DNA from: Phycobacter sedimenti
GTDB lineage: Bacteria; Pseudomonadota; Alphaproteobacteria; Rhodobacterales; Rhodobacteraceae
DNA: 64,000 bases
NCBI RefSeq assembly: GCF_038148855.1
Contig: NZ_JBBVGR010000006.1
Coordinates: 186,001 to 250,000 of the forward strand
Reading direction: 5' to 3'
This document shows positions 25,201 to 34,190 of the stretch, piece by piece. Each line of letters begins with the position of its first letter. Position 1 is the first letter of the stretch. The notes beneath the pieces are model-generated. The model was not told where the DNA came from. It worked only from the letters and a program-made list of their open reading frames with translations, and did not search any database. The translations under genes and the position numbers were made by a program.

Positions 25201-25980
25201 ATGACCACCTCTCCCATACTCAGCACCAAGGACCTGACGGTCCGGTTCGGCGGCCATGTGGCGGTCGATGCGGTGACCTGCGATTTTCACGCCGGTCAGC
25301 TTACCGCCATCGTCGGCCCCAATGGCGCGGGCAAGACGACCTATTTCAACCTCATTTCGGGCCAGATCCCAGCCAGCGCCGGGCGCGTCTTTCTGAAGGG
25401 GCGCGACATCGGCAGCCTGTCAGTTTCTGCCCGCACCCGCGCCGGGATTGGCCGTGCCTTTCAGCTGACGAACCTTTTCCCCAACCTTTCGGTGCTGGAG
25501 AACGTGCGCCTTGTGGTGCAGGCCAAGTCGGGGCGCAGCTTCAACCTCTGGTCCATGGTCACGCGCCATCAGGATCTGACCGATAAGTCCGAGGCGATTC
25601 TGCGCCGCGTGCGCCTGCTGGAGCAGCGGCATCAGGTGGTGTCCGAGCTGTCCCACGGCAACCAGCGCAAGCTGGAGGTCGCCCTGCTGATCGCGCTGGA
25701 TCCCGCCGTCTACATGTTTGACGAACCCACCGCAGGCATGAGCGTCGATGAGGCTCCCGTGGTGCTCGACCTGATTGAAGAACTGAAAGACCAACGCGAC
25801 CGGACGATCCTTTTGGTGGAACACAAGATGGACGTGATCCGCACCCTCGCCGACCGCATCATCGTGCTGCACAACGGCGCGCTCGCCGCCGACGGACCGC
25901 CTGCCGAAGTCATGGCCTCGGACGTGGTGCAAGAGGCCTATATGGGCCGTGGCCTGGAAGGGGTGCTTGCCGATGTCTGA
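25201..25980 (+). CDS. livG: branched-chain-type ABC transporter ATPase, LivG-like
   Basis: A 259-residue ATP-binding subunit. Walker A is GPNGAGKTT near residue 37, the Q-loop region IGRAFQLTNLFPNLSV is typical for LivG, the signature is modified to LSHGNQRKLEVALLIAL, and Walker B reads VYMFDEPTAGMS. The start at 25201 (ATGACC) is chosen for the normal N terminus; the open frame extends to 25105. Its 3' end overlaps the livF-like gene by eight bases, so both ATPases are made together and power the same importer. Confidence 0.93.
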   Translation: MTTSPILSTKDLTVRFGGHVAVDAVTCDFHAGQLTAIVGPNGAGKTTYFNLISGQIPASAGRVFLKGRDIGSLSVSARTRAGIGRAFQLTNLFPNLSVLENVRLVVQAKSGRSFNLWSMVTRHQDLTDKSEAILRRVRLLEQRHQVVSELSHGNQRKLEVALLIALDPAVYMFDEPTAGMSVDEAPVVLDLIEELKDQRDRTILLVEHKMDVIRTLADRIIVLHNGALAADGPPAEVMASDVVQEAYMGRGLEGVLADV

Positions 25981-26695
25981 TGCAATCCTGAAACTCGAAG
26001 GCGTCTATACCAACATTGCCCAGTACCACATCCTGCAAGGGGTGGATCTGGAGGTGCCGCGCGGCGCCGTGACCATGCTTCTGGGGCGCAACGGCGTGGG
26101 CAAGACCACGACCCTGCGCACCGTGATCGGCCACTGGCGCGCCCATCAGGGGCGTATCCTCTTTGATGGCGAGGACATCACAAAGATGCCCACCCCGGCG
26201 ATTGCCCGCATGGGCCTTGGGTTCGTGCCCGAGGATATGGGCATCTTTGCCGATCTCACGGTCGAGGAAAACATGGTTCTGGCCGCAGCCTCGGGGCCGA
26301 TCAACCCGGCCCGGCTCGACTGGATCTTTGCCGCCTTTCCGCCGCTGAAGACTTTCTGGAAGTCCGATGCCGGAACCCTCTCGGGCGGGCAGAAACAGAT
26401 GCTCTCCATCGCCCGCGCCATGGTCGAGGAGCGCAAGCTCTACCTCATCGATGAGCCGACCAAGGGGCTGGCCCCGGCGATCATCTCCACCATGGCCCGC
26501 GCCCTGAAGGATCTGAAGGATCAGGGCGCCTCGGTGCTCTTGGTGGAGCAGAATTTCGCCGTCGCCAAGGCGCTGGGGGACAGCGCCAATGTGATGGACG
26601 ACGGGCGCATGATCTGGTCCGGCCAGATGCAGGAGCTGGCAACGGATGGTGCCCTGCAGGAACGCCTGATGGGCCTTAGCCTGGAGGCGCATTGA
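25973..26695 (+). CDS. livF: branched-chain-type ABC transporter ATPase, LivF-like
   Basis: A 240-residue second ATP-binding subunit. Walker A is GRNGVGKTTTLRTV near residue 35, the signature TLSGGQKQMLSIARAM is intact, and Walker B is LYLIDEPTKGLAP, the LivF-specific form. The start at 25973 lies eight bases inside the upstream gene. It forms the heterodimeric motor of the importer with the livG product. A 51-base gap leads to the first permease gene. Confidence 0.93.
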   Translation: MSDAILKLEGVYTNIAQYHILQGVDLEVPRGAVTMLLGRNGVGKTTTLRTVIGHWRAHQGRILFDGEDITKMPTPAIARMGLGFVPEDMGIFADLTVEENMVLAAASGPINPARLDWIFAAFPPLKTFWKSDAGTLSGGQKQMLSIARAMVEERKLYLIDEPTKGLAPAIISTMARALKDLKDQGASVLLVEQNFAVAKALGDSANVMDDGRMIWSGQMQELATDGALQERLMGLSLEAH

Positions 26696-26746
26696 TGACT
26701 GCTCGTTTCGCCACGCTTCCCGCAACCGCACTTCGTGAGGCCCGAT

Positions 26747-27778
26747 ATGACCGCCGCACCTGAACACGCCCCCAAGATGGCAGAGGCCAGCTTGCGCGAC
26801 CGTATCGCGCCGCATATGCCGGTGCTGCTGGTTCCGCTCATTGCCATTGTCGGCTTCATCGCGATCCAGAACCCCTCAAGCTGGCTGACGCTGACGGTGT
26901 CCGGCCTTGCCATGGGAATGATGATCTTCATCATGGCCTCTGGCCTGACGCTGGTCTTTGGCCTGATGGATGTGATCAACTTTGGTCATGGGGCCTTTGT
27001 CTCGGTCGGGGCCTTTGTCGGCATCTCGGTGCTGATGCTGCTGGGCCATATGACCGAGGCGCCCTCCTTGATGCTGAACCTCGGCGCCATCCTGCTCGCC
27101 GTGATCGGCGCTATGCTGGCCACTGGTCTGATGGGCTGGGCCTTTGAGAAGGTGATCGTGGAACCTGTCTATGGCCATCACCTGAAACAGATCCTTGTCA
27201 CCATGGGCGGGCTCATTGTGGTCGAGCAGCTGATCATCGTCCTCTGGGGGCCAGAGGAGATCTACATCCTGCGCCCCGAGGCGCTGAAAGGCGCCATCAC
27301 CTTTGCAGGGGCAGCCATCGAGAAATACCGTCTGGTGGCCGTTGGCGTGGGTCTTGTGGTCTTCCTTGCAATGCGCTGGGTGCTGCGGCGCACCAAGATC
27401 GGCCTGATCGTGCGCGCGGGTGTCGAGAATGGCGAGATGGTTCAGGCGCTTGGCTACCGACTGCGGCTGGTCTTCGTCGGCGTCTTTATCGCAGGCTCTG
27501 CCTTGGCCGGCCTCGGCGGGGTTATGTGGGGTCTTTATCAGGAGGTGATCACCGCCCATATGGGCAATCACGCGATGATCCTGATCTTTATCGTGGTGAT
27601 CATTGGCGGGCTCGGCTCGGTCGAAGGCTGTTTCATCGGCGCCCTGCTGGTCGGCCTCTTGCAGAATTACATCGCCTTCATTGAACCGAAAGCTGCGCTG
27701 ATTTCCAACATCGCCCTGATGGTGGCCATCCTGATGTGGCGCCCGATGGGCATGATCCCGGTGGTAAAAGCAAAATGA
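26747..27778 (+). CDS. livH: branched-chain-type ABC transporter permease, LivH-like
   Basis: A 343-residue inner-membrane permease with about eight to nine helices. MASGLTLVFGLMDVINFGHG is the LivH opening motif with the conserved NFGHG. AGVENGEMVQALGY is the coupling helix to the ATPase. The ATG at 26747 is preferred over a GTG at 26735 because GTGAGG then serves as ribosome site six bases upstream. The N-terminal 35 residues are longer and more polar than usual. It overlaps the livM-like start by four bases. Confidence 0.93.
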   Translation: MTAAPEHAPKMAEASLRDRIAPHMPVLLVPLIAIVGFIAIQNPSSWLTLTVSGLAMGMMIFIMASGLTLVFGLMDVINFGHGAFVSVGAFVGISVLMLLGHMTEAPSLMLNLGAILLAVIGAMLATGLMGWAFEKVIVEPVYGHHLKQILVTMGGLIVVEQLIIVLWGPEEIYILRPEALKGAITFAGAAIEKYRLVAVGVGLVVFLAMRWVLRRTKIGLIVRAGVENGEMVQALGYRLRLVFVGVFIAGSALAGLGGVMWGLYQEVITAHMGNHAMILIFIVVIIGGLGSVEGCFIGALLVGLLQNYIAFIEPKAALISNIALMVAILMWRPMGMIPVVKAK

Positions 27779-28845
27779 TCCGCTCTATTCTTTCGGGCGA
27801 TACGCCCCGCTCCCTTCCGCTGGCGCTGATCCTCGGTGTGATCCTGGTCTGTCTTGCACTGGCGCCCTTCCTGTTCCCCGGCGTGCGCACGGTGGATACG
27901 GCCGCGCGGATCTGCGTCTTCATCGTGCTGGTGGCGAGTTATGATTTGCTCCTGGGCTATGGCGGCATCGTCAGCTTTGCCCATACGATGTTCTTTGGAA
28001 TCGGCGCATACGGCGTGGCGCTCGCATCCACCCACATGGGGCGCGGGTTCGATGCCATCGCGGTTGGCGCTGGCGCTGGCGCGCTGCTGGCCGCCGTGCT
28101 GGCCCTGGTGATCGGCCTCTTCTCGCTCAGGGTGCGGGCGATCTTCTTTGCCATGATCACACTCGCCGTCGCCTCGGCCGTGGCTGTTCTGGTCAGCCAG
28201 CTGTCGGGTCTGACCGGCGGCGAGGACGGGCTGACCTTCAAGACTCCGCGTGAATTGGGGCCAGCCTTCAAGTTTGGCAAGGGGACCTTCGACGGCGAGC
28301 TGTTCGGCGTGAAACTGAACGGAAAGCTGCTGGCCTATTATTTCATCTTCATCGGTGCACTGGTGCTGTTCCTCGGCCTGTTGCGGGTGGTGAATTCGCC
28401 CTTTGGCCGTGTGCTCCAGGCGATCCGCGAGAACGATTTCCGGGCCGAGGCAATCGGTTACCGCGTGGTCTATTACCGCGTTGCGGCCACCTGCCTGTCG
28501 GCCGCTGTCGCCGCGCTGGCAGGATCGCTTTATGCGGTCTGGCTGCGCTATGTCGGTCCCGACACCTCGCTGTCGATGGAGATCATGATCGACATCCTCT
28601 TGATGGTAGTGATCGGCGGCATGGGCACCATGTATGGCGCGGTGATCGGCGCGACACTCTTCGTGCTGGCGCAGAATTACCTGCAAAACCTGATGGGCGC
28701 CGCATCCGAGCTGACCAGCGCGCTGCCGCTCGTCCCGGAGCTGCTCAATGCCGACCGCTGGCTATTGTGGCTGGGCGTCCTGTTCATCCTCAGCGTCTAT
28801 TTCTTCCCGACCGGGATTGTCGGCCGCCTGCGCAACAGCGGATAG
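27775..28845 (+). CDS. livM: branched-chain-type ABC transporter permease, LivM-like
   Basis: A 356-residue second permease. YDLLLGYGGIVSFAHTMFFG is the LivM hallmark, and AIRENDFRAEAIGY the coupling helix. GGMGTMYGAVIGA near residue 280 is conserved. The start overlaps the livH-like stop (ATGA). It is the last gene of the 13-gene unit that begins with hpaF; the following 336 bases carry several strong hairpins and two copies of a dispersed repeat. Confidence 0.93.
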   Translation: MIRSILSGDTPRSLPLALILGVILVCLALAPFLFPGVRTVDTAARICVFIVLVASYDLLLGYGGIVSFAHTMFFGIGAYGVALASTHMGRGFDAIAVGAGAGALLAAVLALVIGLFSLRVRAIFFAMITLAVASAVAVLVSQLSGLTGGEDGLTFKTPRELGPAFKFGKGTFDGELFGVKLNGKLLAYYFIFIGALVLFLGLLRVVNSPFGRVLQAIRENDFRAEAIGYRVVYYRVAATCLSAAVAALAGSLYAVWLRYVGPDTSLSMEIMIDILLMVVIGGMGTMYGAVIGATLFVLAQNYLQNLMGAASELTSALPLVPELLNADRWLLWLGVLFILSVYFFPTGIVGRLRNSG

Positions 28846-28868
28846 GGCAGTTCTTCAAGAAGAGGTAT

Positions 28869-28948
28869 GCCCTCCCGCACCCGCCGGGTGCCGTGGCTGC
28901 GCCACAACGCCCAGAGCAGCCTTGGGCCCGGCGCCGCTGACGCGGCGC
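28869..28948 (-). repeat. dispersed intergenic repeat, copy 1
   Basis: On the minus strand it reads GCCGCGTCAGCGGCGCC, then GGGCCCAA, a variable middle, and a GCGGGAGGG-type right end. It matches the other copies at 29098, 44784, 45580 and 58160, and faces copy 2 in inverted orientation within the gap after livM. Confidence 0.6.
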
Positions 28949-28973
28949 AGTCCCTCCCTTTCATGGATACCCC

Positions 28974-29025
28974 GTGTCAAGGGCGGCGCAGCCGCCGCAC
29001 CTTTGGTGCGGCTTGCCCTTTACAC
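28974..29025. terminator. long imperfect hairpin after the hpa/liv operon
   Basis: GTGT-C-AAGGGC at 28974-28984 pairs with GCCCTT-T-ACAC at 29015-29025, enclosing a second stem GCCGCACC-TTT-GGTGCGGC (28994-29012). It lies about 130 bases after livM. A U tract is missing, so termination is likely but not certain. Confidence 0.5.
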
Positions 29026-29047
29026 GAAACAAACCAACAATGGATCT

Positions 29048-29083
29048 GGCATCTTGAGGGGCAAGTATGCCCCTCAAGATGCC
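29048..29083. terminator. perfect 16-bp hairpin
   Basis: GGCATCTTGAGGGGCA (29048-29063), loop AGTA, TGCCCCTCAAGATGCC (29068-29083). No mismatch in 16 pairs. It stands between two convergent genes (livM and the DUF4139 gene), where a two-way terminator is expected, but no U tract follows on either side. Confidence 0.55.
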
Positions 29084-29097
29084 TCTCAGCGAAACCT

Positions 29098-29175
29098 CAC
29101 GCCGCATAGCGGCGCCACGCCCAACTAAAGAGGACGGATCTTTGATCCGGCTGCTTTGGGCGGGAGCCCCACGCC
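29098..29175 (+). repeat. dispersed intergenic repeat, copy 2
   Basis: Begins GCCGCATAGCGGCGCCACGC and CCAAC, has an internal stem CGGATC-TTT-GATCCG (about 29134-29148), and ends GGGCGGGAGCCCCACGCC. It shares both ends with copies at 45580 and 58160; the middle differs. Confidence 0.65.
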
Positions 29176-29181
29176 CCGACC

Positions 29182-30813
29182 TCAACGCAGAACCATGCCC
29201 TCGGGCCACTCAAACGTTGTTTCGAGGCTTACGTTGCGCTCCTCTCCAGCCCCAACCTCAAACTCCCAAGCGAGAATACCGCGCTGTTTTTCGACATTCT
29301 CCTCGGATACTGCCGGTGAAGCCTTCCAGGAAACCACCAGATCATCCTGCTCTGAATACGGCACACGATCGACAAGACGCAGAGGCCAGGATTGCCCCGT
29401 GAGATTCTGCACCTCGATCTCAACCCGTTGCATTTGCTGGTTGCTGCGCGAGATCATGCCGCGCTCTCCTTCGCGGCGAGACAGCACATTGCGGGTTATC
29501 TGCAACCCGCGAATGGGGCCAAAACCGACCTCTGACTCCTCGCCTGCCGCAAGCGCCGAAAAGGGCGCAGCGGTGACCAGTTTGTCATCCACAAAATAGA
29601 GCGCCGTATCCGCCCGCAGCAAATCCTCTCCAAAGGTGTTGGAGAAACGCGCAGCGCGATACGCCGTGTCATCCCGCAAGGGGACAGCCATTGCAAACAG
29701 CTCTGCCTGCGTGGTCAGTTGATCCATTTGAAGGCGCAGGCCCTCTCCGCCCGGCGCAACCGAGACCGGATGGTCAAAATGATAGGTCACCCCCGGTCCA
29801 TCCACGTCTGCATCCCAGGGTGCCCGGAACTGCTCCACCACAACCGGCTCAACCGAGACTGGCTCGGCCAGACTGTCCATCGCCGCTTCTGACGAGCTTT
29901 TCATCTGGGGGACAGGTGCGGGCTCCATGATCCGCAGCTGCTGCGGATAGATCTGCGATGGGCTGCCGCGCTCGGATGGCGTCAGGGAGGACAGGGTAAG
30001 TGCAACGTCCTTCCAGGCCTCTCCCGTGTCCTGATAGAGCATGACCGAACGCTTCAAGGTCAACCGAGGCGCGGCCCCCGTAACCAGATGGACCTCGTAG
30101 CCGGGCTGCCAGCCCGCTTCGCTGACGTAGGACAGATCGACAGACACCGCTCCGGCGGCTTCGGCTGCGACATCAAGAACAAGATAGAGCCGATCCTCAT
30201 CCTCCAGCCGGATCGCCGCCAGCGCCTGCCGCGCCGCTCTCAGCTCTTCCTCGAGATCCTCCAGGGCGACTTCGATACCGCGCGCTTCGATCTCGGCCTC
30301 AAGCGCCACGGTGCCCGCCCGCGCCGTTTCTTCCTCGATCATGCGGACAATGTCACGCAAGCCATCGGTGCCGATCTGCGCCAGGCCGTCATTGTCGCCC
30401 AAGTCCCGCAGAAAGCCGATGGCATTCTGCGCCGCACGCTCTTGCTGGCGCACACGCTCGGCCGCGTCCCTCACAGTCTGGATGCGTATTTCGATCTCGG
30501 CGATCTTTGATTCGGCGGCGCGGATCGCAGGACTGCTGCTGTCACGCGGCGGCACATCCTCGGTGCGATACCGGGTTGCGATCAAAGCCGCGCCAGAAAC
30601 CTCCACCTGAAGGGTATCCAGCACCGCCCGGTTCGGAATATCCTGCACGATCAACTGATGACGCCCTGCGGGTATCTGAACCTCAGCCTTGCGGGTCAGC
30701 TCGGCCACTTGCGGGTAGACCGTCACATCGGTGATTCTTGAAGACAGGGTGAACTCTTCGGCCATTGCTGCAGAAGCAGCCAGGATGGCACATGCCGCGG
30801 ATATGAGCTTCAT
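29182..30813 (-). CDS. DUF4139 (mucoidy-inhibitor-like) exported protein
   Basis: A 543-residue protein with a signal peptide (MKLISAACAILAASAAMA). Residues about 25-125 form the DUF4140 domain (TDVTVYPQVAELTRKAEVQI). Residues 130-230 are a long charged coiled coil. The rest is the DUF4139 beta-rich domain, with SYVSEAGWQPGYEV near residue 240 and VEIEVQNLTGQSWPLRLVDR near 475. Proteins of this type occur widely with no proven biochemical role; a link to mucoidy was suggested in fungi and enteric bacteria. Start at 30813 gives the signal peptide; an upstream in-frame ATG at 30879 does not. Confidence 0.85.
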   Translation of the reverse strand: MKLISAACAILAASAAMAEEFTLSSRITDVTVYPQVAELTRKAEVQIPAGRHQLIVQDIPNRAVLDTLQVEVSGAALIATRYRTEDVPPRDSSSPAIRAAESKIAEIEIRIQTVRDAAERVRQQERAAQNAIGFLRDLGDNDGLAQIGTDGLRDIVRMIEEETARAGTVALEAEIEARGIEVALEDLEEELRAARQALAAIRLEDEDRLYLVLDVAAEAAGAVSVDLSYVSEAGWQPGYEVHLVTGAAPRLTLKRSVMLYQDTGEAWKDVALTLSSLTPSERGSPSQIYPQQLRIMEPAPVPQMKSSSEAAMDSLAEPVSVEPVVVEQFRAPWDADVDGPGVTYHFDHPVSVAPGGEGLRLQMDQLTTQAELFAMAVPLRDDTAYRAARFSNTFGEDLLRADTALYFVDDKLVTAAPFSALAAGEESEVGFGPIRGLQITRNVLSRREGERGMISRSNQQMQRVEIEVQNLTGQSWPLRLVDRVPYSEQDDLVVSWKASPAVSEENVEKQRGILAWEFEVGAGEERNVSLETTFEWPEGMVLR

Positions 30814-31394
30814 CTGTATCTCTTGTGTTGAAATGGGCAAACCAAGGGTGAAGGTCAGGCTATCACGCAGTGGTTGCAAGGGAAACGATCACCCCCGCAT
30901 CGGCAGGCCATCGCTTGCTGCCCTGACCGGGACCCAAGCCCGGCACCACCAGCATACGAAACTGCCCCCATCCTGATTTCGAAGCCTCAGTAGCAAACGA
31001 AACGGGGTGAATGATCCGCCAGAGTGTCATCAGGCGCGCCAGACGCAAATCGCTCAGCTGGCTTTACCCCAAAATAACAACAGGGCGCCGCGAGAGAACG
31101 GCACCCTGTTCGAAAAGGCAAAATTGAGATCCGGGTCTTCGAAGCCGCCAACCACCGGGTCAGGGTAGGGATGTGCCCGCCAAGGCCACGGGGGGCGGTG
31201 CAGCCGACGGTTCGGACGGAAGCTGGCCAAGTGGTCAGCGGCTTCTCAGACAGGATAGGGTCCGTGGACCCCGTTGGAGTAACTTCAACATACCCCTTGG
31301 ACTGTGCTGTGCCTATCTGACCGAAGGGTCCAAAATGGCGCTCTTTTCCGCGTTACCCTCTCCGAAAGGATAGGCCGCACGAAGCCGCCCAGAT
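30814..31394. other. 581-base gap without a convincing gene
   Basis: Only short frames without ribosome sites or recognisable products are present. A hairpin, AACAGGG-C-GCCG with CGGC-A-CCCTGTT (31079-31110), may be a terminator for leftward transcription, since a T-rich stretch follows it on the minus strand. Nothing else stands out. Confidence 0.5.
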
Positions 31395-31754
31395 TCAGTT
31401 CCTGACCGGTAGCTTTCGCACCTTGCGGGTCGGCGCCGATTCTTTGAACCGCTTGTCCAGATCTTCGGACGGATAGCCGAGGAAGCTGCAGGTGCAGATC
31501 TGAACGTGGCTGTGACCGTCGTAAAGATGCATGTGGCCCTTGGAGCGCTTCATGTAGAATCCCTTGGTCTGCAGCGCGCTGCGCAGATCCGACCAGCTGG
31601 TCGCGCTCTCGAAGACCGGACTCAGCGAAATGCGCAGCTGGATGACCATCTCCGTATCCAGCCTGCTTTGATCGCAGGCGCTGGACCAGGCGGTCTGGGC
31701 CATGGCCGCATCGCCGGTTGTCACTGTTTCGCGTTCAAAATCCTGAGAGTACAT
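31395..31754 (-). CDS. small conserved-looking protein of unknown function
   Basis: A 119-residue soluble protein. The N-terminal half is acidic and helical (LDTEMVIQLRISLSPVFE), resembling a leader to a compact domain: SWSDLRSALQTKGFYMKR, then HMHLYDGHSHVQICTCSF and LGYPSEDLDKRFKES. The His-rich strand with CTC could bind metal. The tail is basic (PTRKVRKLPVRN). The start at 31754 (MYSQDFERE) is preceded by GAGGAA; the open frame continues upstream to 31841 but through a terminator hairpin. I do not recognise the family. Confidence 0.6.
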   Translation of the reverse strand: MYSQDFERETVTTGDAAMAQTAWSSACDQSRLDTEMVIQLRISLSPVFESATSWSDLRSALQTKGFYMKRSKGHMHLYDGHSHVQICTCSFLGYPSEDLDKRFKESAPTRKVRKLPVRN

Positions 31755-31832
31755 GGCAGCGTTCCTCGATATCTCTGACCTCTCCAAGCATGAGCTTGTT
31801 TGTGACCAGAATGGGGCCGCCAGAAACGCAAA

Positions 31833-31860
31833 TGGGGCCACTTCTTGCGAAATGGCCCCA
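31833..31860 (-). terminator. terminator after asd
   Basis: TGGGGCCA (31833-31840) pairs with TGGCCCCA (31853-31860), 8 bp with a 12-base loop. On the minus strand TTTGCGTTT follows. It lies 36 bases past the asd stop codon. Confidence 0.65.
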
Positions 31861-31895
31861 GTTTTATTGGTATTTGGTGCAAGTTGCGCGGCAAC

Positions 31896-32918
31896 TTACC
31901 CTTTCTTCAAGACCTCACGGCCCAGGAGTTCGGCGATCTGAACAGCGTTCAGCGCAGCGCCCTTGCGCAGGTTGTCGCTGACGCACCACAGGTTCAGACC
32001 GTTGTCGATGGTGCTGTCCTGACGGATCCGGCTGATGAAGGTGGCATAGTCGCCAACGCACTCTACGGGCGTCACGTAGCCACCGTCTTCGCGCTTGTCG
32101 ATCACCATGATACCCGGCGCCTCGCGCAGGATGTCGCGGGCTTCGTCTTCATCCAGATGATCTTCGAACTCGATGTTGATCGATTCCGAGTGCCCGACAA
32201 AGACCGGCACGCGCACGCAGGTCGCGGTGACCTTGATGGCGGGATCGACGATCTTCTTGGTCTCGGCGACCATCTTCCACTCTTCCTTGGTCGAGCCGTC
32301 TTCCATGAAGACGTCGATATGCGGAATGACGTTGAAGGCGATCTGCTTGGTGTAGACCTTGGGGGGAACATCCTGCGTGGGGTTGTAGACCGCCTTGGTC
32401 TGATCCCACAGCTCGTCGATGGCCTCCTTGCCCGATCCCGACACCGACTGATAGGTGCTGACGATCACGCGCTTGATCTTGGCGCGGTCATGCAGCGGCT
32501 TCAGCGCCACGACCATCTGCGCGGTCGAGCAGTTCGGGTTGGCGATGATGTTCTTCTTGGCATAGCCATGCACCGCCTCGGGGTTCACCTCGGGCACGAT
32601 CAGCGGAATGTCCGGATCGTAACGATACAGCGAGGAGTTATCGATCACCACGCAACCCGCTGCGGCCGCCTTGGGCGCATATTTCTTGGTCGCGTCCGAG
32701 CCGATGGCAAACAGCGCCATGTCCCAGCCGGTGAAATCGAATGTGTCCAGATCCTGGGTCGTGAGGGTCTTGTCGCCGAAAGAGACTTCGGTACCCAGGG
32801 ATTTGCGGCTGGCCAGAACGGCAACCTCATCCACCGGGAACTGGCGCTCGGCCAGAATGTTCAGCATTTCGCGGCCCACGTTACCCGTGGCACCCGCGAT
32901 GACGACGCGATAACCCAT
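31896..32918 (-). CDS. asd: aspartate-semialdehyde dehydrogenase
   Basis: A 340-residue enzyme reducing aspartyl phosphate to aspartate semialdehyde for lysine, threonine, methionine and cell-wall diaminopimelate. VVIAGATGNVGREM is the NADP-binding loop, IIANPNCSTAQMV contains the catalytic Cys near residue 133, and VSTYQSVSGSGKEAIDEL follows. The acid/base His is in CVRVPVFVGHSES. The start at 32918 has GGAGAAA upstream; an earlier in-frame ATG (32966) is unlikely. Single gene, bounded by a terminator. Confidence 0.96.
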   Translation of the reverse strand: MGYRVVIAGATGNVGREMLNILAERQFPVDEVAVLASRKSLGTEVSFGDKTLTTQDLDTFDFTGWDMALFAIGSDATKKYAPKAAAAGCVVIDNSSLYRYDPDIPLIVPEVNPEAVHGYAKKNIIANPNCSTAQMVVALKPLHDRAKIKRVIVSTYQSVSGSGKEAIDELWDQTKAVYNPTQDVPPKVYTKQIAFNVIPHIDVFMEDGSTKEEWKMVAETKKIVDPAIKVTATCVRVPVFVGHSESINIEFEDHLDEDEARDILREAPGIMVIDKREDGGYVTPVECVGDYATFISRIRQDSTIDNGLNLWCVSDNLRKGAALNAVQIAELLGREVLKKG

Positions 32919-33014
32919 AATCGTTTCTCCAGTTTTGCCCGGCCTCGTGGCCGGCTGCGGTGTCATATAGGGATTGACGCAGGATTTAAAGGGTCTGCGT
33001 ATGACAGGGGCGTG

Positions 33015-34190
33015 TCAGTCCAGACTGTCGCGGCTGAACAGGTAGACGATGCAGCCCAGAAGAAGCGCCGCGGCAAAGAAGCCGAAAAGCGCGGTATAGG
33101 GCGCAGCGGGATCTGCCGCCCCGGCCATCTGCGCATGGATGCGTCCGCTGGCAAACTGCATCAGCCCCACGCCCCCGATGCCGAAGAAGTTCAGAAGCGT
33201 CACCCCCCGCCCCACCAGATGCGGCGGAACAAAGGCGCGGCCATGGGCGATCACTACGGGAAAAGAAGCACCAAAGAACCCGATGCCCGCCATGATGGCG
33301 ACCGGCACCCAGACCGGGGCCTGCGGCCACAGGATCAGCGCCCCCAGAAGCGCAACCACCGCCATGCTGCCGCCCCAGATCAGCCATTTGCGGGTGCCCA
33401 GAACACGATCAAGCGGACCATAGACGAAGGTGCCGATGATCATCGCGACCCCCATGACCAGCGTCACAAGGCCAATCTGGCCCGTATCCAGCCCGTACAC
33501 ATCGGTCAAATAGGGGCCGATCCACAGTCCGCGAATGGCCGCAACCGGCGCATAGCTGACCAGCATGATTGGAAAGATTGCCCAGAGCACCGGCATCTTC
33601 AAAAGATCCAGAACCGACCCTTTCTGCGGCCCCGGAACGCGGGGCGGATCTTTCACCGTAATCCAGATCCCTGCGGCAACCGCAGCAGAGATGGCAGCCA
33701 ATCCGGCCAGGGTCGCCCGCCATCCGACCAGATCGACCGCCAGCGCCGTGGGATAGGAGGCCACCAGATTACCGACCGATCCCATGCCCAGCATCAGCGC
33801 GGCAAGGGTGGCAAACCGGGCAGGCGGGTACTGGCGCGCGAAGATGTAGTAGGAAGCCATCAGAACCGGCGAGCAGCCGATCCCGATCAGGAACATGGCA
33901 ATCGTGATATGAAAAGGGGTGCTCGCGAGGGCAAACACAAGGGCACCACCGCCGCCGCCCAACAACAAAAGCACGGCCGCGCTGCGGCGTGGCCCGATGC
34001 GGTCCAGCGCCCAGCCCACCGGCAGCTGCAGGGCGGCAAAAGCAAGGAACCACATGCCCGAAGCAAAGGCGAGATCATCGGCCCCGGCGCCGATATCCTT
34101 GGCCAGAACGGGAGCGAGAACGGCCAGGAAAGCGCGAAAGAACTGGCTCAGCACATAGGCCAGGCACAACAAGATCAAACCAGCCTGCAT
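33015..34190 (-). CDS. MFS transporter
   Basis: A 391-residue major facilitator protein with twelve predicted helices. FAALQLPVGWALDRIGPRR is the loop 2-3 motif (G-x-x-x-D-R-x-G-R-R) typical of MFS carriers. YGLDTGQIGLVTLVMGVAMI begins the second half. The substrate cannot be deduced. It is divergent from the DUF3095 gene (132 bases between starts) and lies upstream of asd on the same strand with a 96-base gap, probably a separate unit. Confidence 0.9.
   Translation of the reverse strand: MQAGLILLCLAYVLSQFFRAFLAVLAPVLAKDIGAGADDLAFASGMWFLAFAALQLPVGWALDRIGPRRSAAVLLLLGGGGGALVFALASTPFHITIAMFLIGIGCSPVLMASYYIFARQYPPARFATLAALMLGMGSVGNLVASYPTALAVDLVGWRATLAGLAAISAAVAAGIWITVKDPPRVPGPQKGSVLDLLKMPVLWAIFPIMLVSYAPVAAIRGLWIGPYLTDVYGLDTGQIGLVTLVMGVAMIIGTFVYGPLDRVLGTRKWLIWGGSMAVVALLGALILWPQAPVWVPVAIMAGIGFFGASFPVVIAHGRAFVPPHLVGRGVTLLNFFGIGGVGLMQFASGRIHAQMAGAADPAAPYTALFGFFAAALLLGCIVYLFSRDSLD

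Noticed and set aside
30863..31048. A 61-codon minus-strand frame in the 581-base gap
   Set aside because: No ribosome site or known pattern; probably chance.
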